Below, piece after piece: positions 29,987-38,060 of a stretch of 64,000 nt of DNA. This stretch comes from Blautia parvula (GTDB taxonomy: Bacteria > Bacillota > Clostridia > Lachnospirales > Lachnospiraceae): positions 1,674,001-1,738,000 of the forward strand of contig NZ_CP084061.1 in the NCBI RefSeq assembly GCF_020215665.1. Direction: 5' to 3'. Positions within the stretch are counted from its first letter, which is position 1. The number at the start of each line of letters is the position of its first letter. The notes below the pieces were generated by a model. It was not told the origin of the DNA and searched no databases. It worked only from the letters and a program-made list of their open reading frames with translations. The position numbers and the translations under genes were made by a program.

Positions 29987-31162
29987 CTACTTCACCTTCG
30001 CCGCAAGATATGCTTTCGCACCGCAGGCAAAGGCCGCAGCGCCGCTTACAAGGCTCGTCTCATCATAGCGGACTTTCGGATGGTGTGCTGAGAATTCATA
30101 GCCGTGTTTCCGGTCCCCGCCGCCCACTGCAAAGAACATGGAGGGTACCAGACGGCTCACCTCAGCAAAATCCTCTGAGCCGGAAGTCGTCTGATTGACA
30201 CGGACGGCTGCCTTTCCCAGTGTTTCGGCAAATCCTTTTCCAACAATATCCGCGCATGTCTCATCCACTGTCAGCGCGCTGACTGAGGCGGGTATTTTCA
30301 GTTCTGCCTTTGCCCGGAACATTTCGGCGGTCATCTCCACACAGTTTTTGATCCTTGCCAGCAGATATTCCCTTGTCTCCTGTCTCACGGTTCTTAAAGT
30401 GCCGCCCATGTATGCCGTCTTCGGGATAATGTTCTTGGCATCCCCGCTGTGGAACTCTCCGAAAGTCAGGGCCGCCTGATCCTGGGGGTCTACCTCCCTG
30501 GCGATCAGCTCCTGAAGGGCCAGATGGATATGCAGGCCCACATTGATGGGATCCACCGAGTGATGAGGGCTTGCTCCGTGCCCGCTTTTTCCCTCAATGG
30601 AAATTTCCAGCAGGTCACTGGAATTACACACGACTCCCGCATTGTATCCCACAAATCCGGCAGGAGCCAGAGGCGCCATATGTACTCCCATGGCAGCATC
30701 CACATGGGGCTTTTCCAGGATTCCGTCTGCGATCATGGCTTTTGCCCCTTCCAGGGTCTCTTCGCCCGGCTGGAACATGAGCTTAACACGTCCGGGAAGT
30801 TCTTCCTCCTGCTCTTTTAATATCTTCGCAGCACCCAGAAGCATGGCCGTGTGCATGTCATGGCCGCAGCAGTGAGCAGTATCGCCTTTAGCCGCAAAGG
30901 GAAGGCCGCTCTCCTCCTTCATGGGCAGGGCATCCATATCTGCCCTTAAAAGGAACACCGGGCCATCCTCTTTTTTGCCGATAAGGGCAGTGACGCCGCA
31001 TCCTCCGCAGAGCTTCGGCTCAATGCCCATTTCACGCAGCTTCTCCATGACAAATTCTGTGGTAACCTTCAGGTTCATACCAAGCTCCGGATTCTGATGC
31101 AGAAATCTTCTGTTTGCGGTCATCTCCGGAAGTATTGCTTTTGCTCTCTCTAAATCGTTCAT
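29987..31162 (-). CDS. M20 family amidohydrolase (hippurate hydrolase-like)
   Basis: A 391-residue metallopeptidase-fold amidohydrolase. Metal-binding segments are LLRADMDALPMKEESG (about 92), DTAHCCGHDMHTAML and FQPGEETLEGAKAMI. The GKSGHGASPHHSVDP region is the dimer domain typical of N-acyl amino acid hydrolases. It should release amino acids from N-acyl or short peptide substrates. It is translated just after the two-protein transporter, which fits import followed by hydrolysis. The amino acid released is not known. Confidence 0.92.
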   Translation of the reverse strand: MNDLERAKAILPEMTANRRFLHQNPELGMNLKVTTEFVMEKLREMGIEPKLCGGCGVTALIGKKEDGPVFLLRADMDALPMKEESGLPFAAKGDTAHCCGHDMHTAMLLGAAKILKEQEEELPGRVKLMFQPGEETLEGAKAMIADGILEKPHVDAAMGVHMAPLAPAGFVGYNAGVVCNSSDLLEISIEGKSGHGASPHHSVDPINVGLHIHLALQELIAREVDPQDQAALTFGEFHSGDAKNIIPKTAYMGGTLRTVRQETREYLLARIKNCVEMTAEMFRAKAELKIPASVSALTVDETCADIVGKGFAETLGKAAVRVNQTTSGSEDFAEVSRLVPSMFFAVGGGDRKHGYEFSAHHPKVRYDETSLVSGAAAFACGAKAYLAAKVK

Positions 31163-31173
31163 TTTTTTCTCCT

Positions 31174-31938
31174 TTATTTCTCTGTGATCGTTTCATTTTT
31201 TACGGTATTTGGCTGCTTTTCCTCTGCAGATGGCTGTCCTTCCTGTATGACCTTGACCTGTCCTGACTTAAAGAGCAGCCAGGAGGAGAGGATCATGACC
31301 GGAATGGTGATCAGCACACCGATTCCCCTGTTTAACTTTGTCACAAACACCAGAATAGCCAGCAAAAACAGAATGGGCGGTATCATCATCTTCCACTTTC
31401 CCGTGATCCTGCCGCCTGCCGGGTTCGTCACCATAAGGCGGATGAACATACATCCGAAGAGTGCCGGCAGCATATAAGAGGTTGCCACCTGAACTGTGGG
31501 GGAGCTTAAAAGCGGCTGCAGCGGAACCAGCATCAGCACGCCCACAATGACAACAGCAATGGTGATCAGAGAGGAGACGGCAATGGCTATGGTACAGACC
31601 GCATCCCCCTCGTCGGTATTCTGCTCTGCTTTGGCGATATCAAGGGCATTGAGTGCGCAAGGCAGCTTAATATTTGACACATTTCCGGTGATCAGGCTCA
31701 TGTAAATGGAGGAGCCTAAAATGGGAGTGTAAGTGACAGACTCCACAATCCCCGTGGGAACATACAGAGCCAGAAGGCCGCCGCAGAACATGAGCAGATC
31801 TGCTGCTTTTGGCCACATGTCAAAATCTGTACACATGGTAACCGGAATTCCCAGCATGACCGCAATGGCGATCACGGTTCCGATCCTGCCGATCCGATGG
31901 ACCGAATTGGTGTATTCGCTTAATCCGTTTTTGTTCAT
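31174..31938 (-). CDS. Integral membrane protein, transporter partner
   Basis: A 254-residue protein with about seven hydrophobic segments, a short polar N-terminus and a polar C-terminal tail rich in Glu, Lys and Pro. The pattern of small residues in LYVPTGIVESVTYTPILG resembles pore-forming segments. It is paired with the DUF5058-type gene directly upstream (13-bp gap), and I infer the two form one transporter. The ATG at 31938 follows AAAGGAG; an in-frame codon two residues upstream is not used. Nothing in the sequence gives the substrate. Confidence 0.7.
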   Translation of the reverse strand: MNKNGLSEYTNSVHRIGRIGTVIAIAVMLGIPVTMCTDFDMWPKAADLLMFCGGLLALYVPTGIVESVTYTPILGSSIYMSLITGNVSNIKLPCALNALDIAKAEQNTDEGDAVCTIAIAVSSLITIAVVIVGVLMLVPLQPLLSSPTVQVATSYMLPALFGCMFIRLMVTNPAGGRITGKWKMMIPPILFLLAILVFVTKLNRGIGVLITIPVMILSSWLLFKSGQVKVIQEGQPSAEEKQPNTVKNETITEK

Positions 31939-31951
31939 TCTCAATTCTCCT

Positions 31952-32671
31952 TTATCCCAGAATATTGGTGGCCATGACCGCAGCGATCATACCCATGATG
32001 AGAGCCGCTGACATGATAAAACTGCCAAGCCACTGTATTTTGTATTTTCCCACAATATAGAACATGACAGCCGACACGCAGGCGCTTACGATCAGCACTA
32101 CGATCCCCACGGAACCTCCCAGAATGATGTAGGGGATAAAAGCAGCGACCAGGGCCGCGGCAAATGAAAAATTGAAAACAGCTCCCCAGGCGCCCTTGCT
32201 TTTTCTGTATCTCGTCATGCTCACCTGAATTCTTTTCGCGCAGAAAATATTTGTTATCATTCCCGCCAAAATGCATATACTGGTTACGAACATAATTGCT
32301 CCGAACACCTGGTAATTATTGGCTGCAGCCATGGCTCCCGCTGACTGGAATCCCAGCGCGTCCGACACCATTTCCGCTGCTGTCAGTTCATAGCTCACAG
32401 CTCCCACCACGGAGAGCCGGAACCAGGACCAGGGAACTCCCAGCACTGCGGAGAGGGAGAAGAGTCCGATAATTACAGAGATGGATGGGATCACGGTAAA
32501 CACGGCAGAGGATTTGACAACCTCCAGGATCGTTTTTTTGGGGATTCCAAGTTCCAGTGCCCGCCTCCAGGCTTTGCGCATAAACACCACCACAAGTCCG
32601 GAAATGTACAGCAGCCCTATGCCCACCAGCACGTAGAGCAGTCTGCTGTTCGCCACGTCAAAATAATTCAT
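31952..32671 (-). CDS. DUF5058-type integral membrane protein
   Basis: A 239-residue polytopic protein with about six hydrophobic helices. The N-terminus MNYFDVANSRLLYVLVG and the loop with GIPKKTILEVVKSSAVFTVIPSIS (about 40-65, read in two parts) resemble the DUF5058 family as I know it. Members sit beside a second membrane protein and M20 amidohydrolases, as here, and are suspected amino-acid or dipeptide transporters. Its ATG has AGGAGG upstream. It is the first gene of the run that ends with the peptidase at 26790. Confidence 0.72.
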   Translation of the reverse strand: MNYFDVANSRLLYVLVGIGLLYISGLVVVFMRKAWRRALELGIPKKTILEVVKSSAVFTVIPSISVIIGLFSLSAVLGVPWSWFRLSVVGAVSYELTAAEMVSDALGFQSAGAMAAANNYQVFGAIMFVTSICILAGMITNIFCAKRIQVSMTRYRKSKGAWGAVFNFSFAAALVAAFIPYIILGGSVGIVVLIVSACVSAVMFYIVGKYKIQWLGSFIMSAALIMGMIAAVMATNILG

Positions 32672-32725
32672 TATTTTTCCTCCTGTTGTATTGGGTTCTC
32701 TTTTTTATTAAAAGAACATTTAAAG

Positions 32726-32735
32726 AACGTACGTT
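32726..32735. promoter_or_regulatory. Palindromic operator candidate AACGTACGTT
   Basis: A perfect 10-bp palindrome lying just downstream of the -10 box of the promoter at 32742-32770, near the expected transcription start. A repressor bound here would block the transporter/amidohydrolase unit. A neighbouring AAAGAAC repeat (32711-32728) adds possible half-sites. Confidence 0.45.
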
Positions 32736-32741
32736 AATTGT

Positions 32742-32770
32742 ACAATAAATCATTCCGGCATTTTAGTCAA
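32742..32770 (-). promoter_or_regulatory. Sigma-A promoter of the DUF5058/M20 unit
   Basis: On the minus strand, TTGACT (complement of 32765-32770) and TATTGT (complement of 32742-32747) are separated by 17 bp. It lies 71 bp upstream of the DUF5058-type start codon. Confidence 0.65.
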
Positions 32771-32910
32771 TATGTTTTTATATTTTTCTTCTGTTTCGTG
32801 AATAATATACAATTTTCGGGTGGTTTTTTCGTGGCATTTGCGGGGTAGCCAGAAATCTTTTTTGATGTACAATGGAAATAAAGAACGATTTGATAAAGGA
32901 GACAAAACAC

Positions 32911-33831
32911 ATGATATCACAGGCTTGTCTGCACGATGCCCTGTCCTACGGAAAATGCTTTACAGGACTCGGACAGCCGGCAGATTACATCCCGGAACTT
33001 GCCCGGGTAAACAAACACCAGCTCGGTGTCTGCATTGTAAATCTGGATCAGGAGATTTTAAAAGAGGGGGATTATGACAGGCCCTTCACCATTCAGAGCA
33101 TTTCCAAACTGGTCTCTCTGATCCTTGCCCTGCACGACAGGGGCGGGGAATACCTCTTTCAGGACAAGGTCGGTGTGGAGCCTACCGGTGATCCGTTTAA
33201 TTCGATCATAAAGCTGGAAACAAAGACACGCCCCTTCAATCCTTTCATCAACGCAGGTGCCATCACCGTGGCCAGCTGTATTGACGGTAAGGATACAGAG
33301 GAGCGGTTTGAACGTTTCCTCACCTACATCCGGCATCTGTGCAACAATGACGAGATCTGCCTCAACGAAAATGTCTATCTGTCCGAAAAAAGCACCGGGG
33401 ACCGGAACCGTGCCCTGGCTTACTACCTGAAGGCATCGGGAATTTTGGAGGGAGATGTAGAGGAATGTCTGGATTTTTATTTCCGGATGTGCTCTGTAGA
33501 TGTGACGGCCCTTGACATTGCCAATCTCAGCGCTGTGCTGGCAAACCATGGGACGAATCCTTTTACAGGGGAGAATCTCATTGAACCTTCCTGCGCCAAA
33601 GCGCTCCGTGCGCTGATGCTCACCTGCGGCATGTATGACGGTTCCGGAAGGTTTGCCATGAAGGTGGGATTTCCCGCCAAAAGCGGCGTGGGCGGCGGAA
33701 TCGCGGCTGTGGTTGTGGACCGGATGGGTATCGGAGTGTACGGACCGGCGCTGGATGAGAAGGGAAACAGTATCGGGGGAATTAAAATCCTGGAATATCT
33801 GGCTGATAAGCTTGACTGCAGTCTCTTTTAG
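32911..33831 (+). CDS. glsA: Glutaminase A
   Basis: A 306-residue serine-dependent glutaminase of the beta-lactamase-like fold, turning glutamine into glutamate and ammonia. The nucleophile SxxK is in IQSISKLVSL near residue 62. The FNPFINAGAI, ENVYLSEK and AYYLKASG segments and the late AKSGVGGGIAA are typical. The ATG at 32911 follows AAAGGAG; an in-frame ATG at 32872 has no ribosome binding site. It is transcribed away from the DUF5058 unit. Its glutamate product could enter the methylaspartate route encoded nearby. Confidence 0.95.
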   Translation: MISQACLHDALSYGKCFTGLGQPADYIPELARVNKHQLGVCIVNLDQEILKEGDYDRPFTIQSISKLVSLILALHDRGGEYLFQDKVGVEPTGDPFNSIIKLETKTRPFNPFINAGAITVASCIDGKDTEERFERFLTYIRHLCNNDEICLNENVYLSEKSTGDRNRALAYYLKASGILEGDVEECLDFYFRMCSVDVTALDIANLSAVLANHGTNPFTGENLIEPSCAKALRALMLTCGMYDGSGRFAMKVGFPAKSGVGGGIAAVVVDRMGIGVYGPALDEKGNSIGGIKILEYLADKLDCSLF

Positions 33832-33835
33832 AGCA

Positions 33836-33890
33836 TGTTTGAAAAAAGCCCTCTGCAGATATGATTTCCATACCTGCAGAAGGCTTTTCA
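33836..33890. terminator. Bidirectional terminator between glsA and trxB
   Basis: Convergent genes are separated by a stem formed by AAAAGCCCTCTGCAG (about 33845-33859) and CTGCAGAAGGCTTTT (about 33873-33887). It is flanked by A-rich and T-rich tails, so it can stop transcription from both sides. Confidence 0.8.
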
Positions 33891-33899
33891 TAAAATGAT

Positions 33900-34811
33900 C
33901 TATGCCAGATATTCCTCTATGAAATGGGAGGCCACAGCTCCGTCTGATGCTGCTGTCACAACCTGGCGCAGAGGTTTTGTTCTCACATCCCCTACTGCAA
34001 ACACACCCGGCAGATTCGTTCTGGTCGTCTCATCCGCCAGGATATACCCCTGGCTGTCAAGCTCTGTCTGGCCGATAAACAGTTTGGTGTCGGGAATCCT
34101 GCCTATGGCTGCAAAGACACCGTCACAGAGGATTTCTTTCCGGTGCCCTTTTTTGTCCTCAACCACAACACCTGTCACTTTTTTCTCGTGGAGGATTTCT
34201 TTTACCTGGCTGTTCCAGATAAACTCCACGCTGCTGTTTTTCAGCGGTTCCAGGTAAACTTTGGAGGCCCGCAGCGTGTCTCTTCTGTGGACCAGATAGA
34301 CCTTCTTACATATTTTTGACAGGTACAGGGCATCTGCTGCCGCACTGTTGCCTCCGCCCACCACAACTACCGTCTTATCGCGGTACATCATCCCATCACA
34401 GGTGGCACAGTAGGCAACACCACGTCCGCGCAGGGATGGTTCCTCAGGCAGTCCGATCTCTCTTGGGGATGCGCCTGTGGCGAGGACAACCGCTCTGGCT
34501 TTTACCTGGCCTTTGGATGTCTCAATGGTCTTGATATCCTGTTTCAGATCAACTGCTGTCACATTTACAAAAGATGTCTCAGCGCCGAACCGCTCGGCCT
34601 GACGCTGCATTTTTTCCCCAAGCTCGAATCCGTCGATTCCTTCTTCAAATCCGGGGTAGTTATCCACAACACTGGTGGTTGCCATCTGTCCACCCGGTGA
34701 CATTTTTTCCAGAACCAGAACAGAAAGTCCGCTTCTGGCACAGTAGAGGGCAGCGGTGTATCCGCCGGGCCCTCCGCCGATAACTGCCACGTCGTATATA
34801 TCCCGTTTCAT
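33900..34811 (-). CDS. trxB: Thioredoxin-disulfide reductase
   Basis: A 303-residue FAD/NADPH enzyme that reduces thioredoxin. The FAD motif is GGGPGGYTAALYCAR near residues 12-26. The redox-active CATC is in YCATCDG around 133, and the NADPH motif GGGNSAAADAL follows. The C-terminal FAVGDVR is the second FAD contact. It follows trxA by 19 bp on the same transcript. Confidence 0.97.
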   Translation of the reverse strand: MKRDIYDVAVIGGGPGGYTAALYCARSGLSVLVLEKMSPGGQMATTSVVDNYPGFEEGIDGFELGEKMQRQAERFGAETSFVNVTAVDLKQDIKTIETSKGQVKARAVVLATGASPREIGLPEEPSLRGRGVAYCATCDGMMYRDKTVVVVGGGNSAAADALYLSKICKKVYLVHRRDTLRASKVYLEPLKNSSVEFIWNSQVKEILHEKKVTGVVVEDKKGHRKEILCDGVFAAIGRIPDTKLFIGQTELDSQGYILADETTRTNLPGVFAVGDVRTKPLRQVVTAASDGAVASHFIEEYLA

Positions 34812-34830
34812 TTGTATTCCTCCCTGTTTG

Positions 34831-35157
34831 TCAGATGACCTGATTTGTTTTTAACCACTCTTCTACCGCGTCCTGGGAGGGAGGATTGACCACGCGGTCT
34901 GCTTCCTTTCCGTCTTGAAAGAGGATCAGGGTAGGGATGGTGTCTATCTCGTACTGCCGGGCAATTTCAGGCAGTTCGTCGATGTCCGCTTTTGCCACTG
35001 TGACTTTGCTGCCGATTTCAGCTTCCAGCCTTTCCACCGCAGGGGCAAGCCTGCGGCAGTAGCCGCACCATGGAGCCCAGAAGTCCACGACTACCGGTTT
35101 TTCGGATTCTAATACCTCTGTTTGGAATTTTGTTTTTTCGATTGCGTTTACTGACAT
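34831..35157 (-). CDS. trxA: Thioredoxin
   Basis: A 108-residue thioredoxin. The active site reads WCGYC (about residues 31-35) where most thioredoxins have WCGPC. The cis-proline region DTIPTLILF is normal. The Tyr in the redox loop is seen in some clostridial thioredoxins and should raise or alter the reduction potential. It is paired with trxB directly downstream, so the two are likely cognate. Confidence 0.95.
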   Translation of the reverse strand: MSVNAIEKTKFQTEVLESEKPVVVDFWAPWCGYCRRLAPAVERLEAEIGSKVTVAKADIDELPEIARQYEIDTIPTLILFQDGKEADRVVNPPSQDAVEEWLKTNQVI

Positions 35158-35230
35158 GCTCTATCATCCTTTCGTATTTGATTTCCGGGAGTACCGGAGA
35201 TTGTTTTATCTGTATTGATATTGTTTACAG

Positions 35231-35272
35231 TTCCTTTACTGTCACTATATCAGTTACAGTTAAATTTGTCAA
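35231..35272 (-). promoter_or_regulatory. trxAB promoter with overlapping operator
   Basis: On the minus strand, TTGACA (35267-35272) and TATAGT (35244-35249) are 17 bp apart, matching the sigma-A consensus closely. The -10 box lies inside an imperfect palindrome of ACTGT(A/C)AC and GT(T/G)ACAGT half-sites (35238-35260), with a further similar half-site near 35226-35232. Binding there would block polymerase. Confidence 0.75.
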
Positions 35273-35343
35273 TAGGCAGCATACATTTTTTTGAATGCTG
35301 TGGTAATTTGTCTGTTCTCCTGTCAGGGCAGAACCATGGCATA

Positions 35344-35383
35344 CGAAAACAGACAGGCAAACCAGCCGATTTGCCTGTCTGTT
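35344..35383 (-). terminator. Terminator of the lyase/aconitase-X/MttB unit
   Basis: A perfect 14-bp stem (35348-35361 with 35370-35383) followed on the minus strand by TTTTCG. It lies about 23 bp after the stop codon of the last gene of the unit. Confidence 0.9.
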
Positions 35384-35405
35384 TCTCTATTCGCGTTTTG
35401 CAGTT

Positions 35406-36929
35406 TTACAATTTTACGTCCACACCTGCATTCTGCACTGCCTTCAGGATCTCACCTTCTAAAATCAGGTTCTGCACAGCCTCGATATAAGGCTCCAGTG
35501 CGGCATCTTCATTCAGCGGCGGCATGACCTCCCTGATCTTCGCGTAGACCGCCTCGATAGCCGGGGAAGACTGGTCAGCCGGGTAAAATTCTTTGGCCTG
35601 GGCAGCGCAGATCAGCTCAATGGCAAGGATATACCGGGCAGTCTCCACCGCGTCACAGGCTTTTCTGGCGGCATTGTATCCCATGTTCACATAGTCCTCC
35701 TGGTTGGCGCAGGTAGGCACATTGTCTACCACAGCCGGATGGGAAAGAAGACGCATCTCCCCTGCAAGGCCGGCTGCCGTGTACTGGATCATCATAAGGC
35801 CGTCATTGAAGTCTGCACTGGCATTTAAAAAAGGCGGCAGTTCGCTCAGATGCCGGTTGACCAGCCGGTCTGTACGGCGCTCTGCCATTTTGGTCAGATC
35901 TGTGAGGGCAATGCAGAGGAAATCTGAAGCCATGCCCAGGTATGTGCCGTCCGCGTTGCATCCCATAAGGGCCTCTGCCTCCCCGTTCTCCTCAAAAATA
36001 AGAGGATTGTCCACAGAGGAATTCAATTCAATATCAATGGACTCCAGGCCGTCCTTCAATGTCTTTTTCACTGCGCCGTGAAGCTGGGGCATGCAGCGCA
36101 GGGACAGGGCGTCCTGGACGCGGTAATCTCTGTATTTTTCCGCGATCCGGCTGCCGGACAAGATATGTCTGATATTCTCGGCTGTCTGCATCTGGCCCGG
36201 ATGGGGTCTGGCGCGCATGAGCCTTTCATCCATTGCCTTTAACGTTCCCTTGAGCATTTCCAGGGAGAACGCACCCGACACATCCGCTGTCCTGGCAAGA
36301 ACCGTGCCGTCGTAATAGGCCAGGCAGGCAAGGGCTGTCACGGATGTGGTTCCCGATACAAGGGTAAGGCCTTCTTTTGAGCCAAGGACGGCGGGCTGTA
36401 AGCCTGCGCGTTCTAAGGCTTCCGCGCCGGAAAGAAGTTCTCCTTCATACCAGGCTCTTCCCTCCCCGATCAGTACCATGCCGATGTGTGATTCCAGGCC
36501 GAGGTAGCCCACAGAACCGTGCTTCGGCACCCTGGGCGTGATGTTCCTGTTCAGCAGTTCCTTTATCAGTTCCAGGGTTTCCAGACGAAAACCGGTGTGG
36601 CCGCTTCCAAAGTGAAGGAGCATGACAAACATCATGGCCCTGACCCCCTCCTCACAGAGCGGCTCCCCCACGGAAACCGTATGGGCCAGAATATGGTTTC
36701 TCTGGATCTTGACTCTGTCCTCCTCGGGAATGAATTTCCTGCAGTTGTCCCCCAGGCCCGTAGTGATACCGTAGATTGCTTTTCCTTCCCTGCTGAAACG
36801 CTCCACATGTGCTCTGCACGCATTGACTCTCGCTCTGTATTCTGCGGAAAATTCCACCTTTGCCCCGTATCTGGCTACTGCCACTACCTGCTCCAGGGAA
36901 TTTTTTCCTCCTAATGTAACAAGTTCCAT
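35406..36929 (-). CDS. Aromatic amino acid lyase-fold protein lacking MIO, copy 1
   Basis: A 507-residue member of the histidine/phenylalanine ammonia-lyase superfamily. The lid tyrosine segment AIYGITTGLG (Tyr53) and the QDxxSLRCxPQ and ANQEDYVNMG segments are conserved. The triad that cyclises to the MIO cofactor, normally Ala-Ser-Gly after GSVG, is Tyr-Leu-Gly at 142-144, and the active-site Tyr before SLRC is Leu. Ordinary ammonia elimination by MIO is therefore not expected. Ergothionase, a relative that expels trimethylamine, works without MIO and is the best model. The ATG at 36929 follows GGAGG; an upstream GTG was rejected. Last gene of the unit, after the Ldh-type gene. Confidence 0.85.
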   Translation of the reverse strand: MELVTLGGKNSLEQVVAVARYGAKVEFSAEYRARVNACRAHVERFSREGKAIYGITTGLGDNCRKFIPEEDRVKIQRNHILAHTVSVGEPLCEEGVRAMMFVMLLHFGSGHTGFRLETLELIKELLNRNITPRVPKHGSVGYLGLESHIGMVLIGEGRAWYEGELLSGAEALERAGLQPAVLGSKEGLTLVSGTTSVTALACLAYYDGTVLARTADVSGAFSLEMLKGTLKAMDERLMRARPHPGQMQTAENIRHILSGSRIAEKYRDYRVQDALSLRCMPQLHGAVKKTLKDGLESIDIELNSSVDNPLIFEENGEAEALMGCNADGTYLGMASDFLCIALTDLTKMAERRTDRLVNRHLSELPPFLNASADFNDGLMMIQYTAAGLAGEMRLLSHPAVVDNVPTCANQEDYVNMGYNAARKACDAVETARYILAIELICAAQAKEFYPADQSSPAIEAVYAKIREVMPPLNEDAALEPYIEAVQNLILEGEILKAVQNAGVDVKL

Positions 36930-36983
36930 ATATACCTCCGCTGCTAAATGACGCACGCAGGGACAAGCCGCTGCGTGCGCATT

Positions 36984-38012
36984 TCAGTTCAGTTTTTTAT
37001 TGTTCTCGTATCCGCCTTCCAGGGACACGCTCATGATTTTCAGCCTCCGGTAGACATCTTCCTCCACTTCCGCCTCATCCGACGGAATCTGGCTTATCGG
37101 CCTGCTCCCGAATATTTCACCCGGTACAAACACCTGACCGCCCGGTTTCATAGGCGGGCAGCCGCGCACATCGCCGGCCAGGGCATCCACCTCCTCTGTA
37201 AAGGTATCCAGAGTTGTGAACATCTCCGGGGAAAATGCCACAAACAGGTAACCCAGATCATATTCATCCCTGGCGTTGTAACCCATTTTCGCCCCCACAA
37301 AAGCACCGGTCATCACCTCCAGCGCATAACAGAGGGCATAGCCTTTCGGTCCGCCGAAGGGCACGCCTGCCTCCGCTTTCTCCGGGTCTGTGGTAAAATT
37401 TCCCTCCCCGTCTATAAAACAGTTGTCCGGCAGAGGGCGGTTCTCCACAATCGCCTGACGCACTTCTCCCCAGACCTTCTGGGAGGTGGCAAAGTCAAAT
37501 ACATAGGGCTTTCCCCTGCCGCTTGGGAAAGAAAAACAAAGGGGATTTGTACCGAACATGGCTTTTGCCCCTCCAAAGGGAGCCACACAGGCCGGGCCTC
37601 CGTTGTTGGTGATCATACCCACAAGACCCTCCCCCGATATCTTTCTGGCATAAGGGGTGATCCTTGAATAGCGGCCCACATTTTTCAGCGCCGTGATTCC
37701 CACGCCGTGTTCCTTTGCCGCGGCGATGGCCAGATTGGTGGAATACAGTGCCGCGATATGGCCCAGTTCTCCGTTACCATCTACCTGGGCATAACAGCCC
37801 TTCTGTTTTAACAGCTTCATCTCTCCGCTTCTCCTGGAAAGGCCTGCATCCACCGTCAGGAATTTTGACAGGCCATGGGTCCTGTGCCCCTCCAGCTCTG
37901 ATTCCAGATAATCGGAGATCATGAATTCCGCGTATTCCCCCGTAATTCCCCTTAAAGCCAGAGCCTTTCTCATCAGCTCTTTTATCTCTTCTATTTTTAC
38001 TGTAACACCCAT
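36984..38012 (-). CDS. Ldh2/malate-lactate dehydrogenase family oxidoreductase
   Basis: A 342-residue NAD(P)-dependent enzyme of the LDH2/MDH2 superfamily (unrelated to classical lactate dehydrogenase). Clear segments are SELEGHRTHGLSKFL (substrate His), KNVGRYSRITPYARK and MITNNGGPACVAPFGG. Later come FGTNPLCFSFPSG, DFATSQKVWGEV and GGPKGYALCYALEVM. Known members oxidise 2-hydroxy acids or reduce cyclic imines such as pyrroline-2-carboxylate. It sits between MttB-like copy 1 and the MIO-less lyase copy 1. Either role would fit processing of the carbon skeleton after amine loss. Confidence 0.88.
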   Translation of the reverse strand: MGVTVKIEEIKELMRKALALRGITGEYAEFMISDYLESELEGHRTHGLSKFLTVDAGLSRRSGEMKLLKQKGCYAQVDGNGELGHIAALYSTNLAIAAAKEHGVGITALKNVGRYSRITPYARKISGEGLVGMITNNGGPACVAPFGGAKAMFGTNPLCFSFPSGRGKPYVFDFATSQKVWGEVRQAIVENRPLPDNCFIDGEGNFTTDPEKAEAGVPFGGPKGYALCYALEVMTGAFVGAKMGYNARDEYDLGYLFVAFSPEMFTTLDTFTEEVDALAGDVRGCPPMKPGGQVFVPGEIFGSRPISQIPSDEAEVEEDVYRRLKIMSVSLEGGYENNKKLN

Positions 38013-38060
38013 AACATTTATCCTCTCTGTAACTGTATCGTACCCTCACAGTTACTCTTC

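Noticed and set aside
32872-32910. Upstream ATG of glutaminase
   Set aside because: No ribosome binding site precedes it; the ATG at 32911 follows AAAGGAG and gives the usual length.
35406-36929. Annotation as canonical histidine ammonia-lyase (hutH)
   Set aside because: The MIO-forming Ala-Ser-Gly triad and the Tyr before SLRC are missing, so the normal reaction is not supported despite overall similarity.
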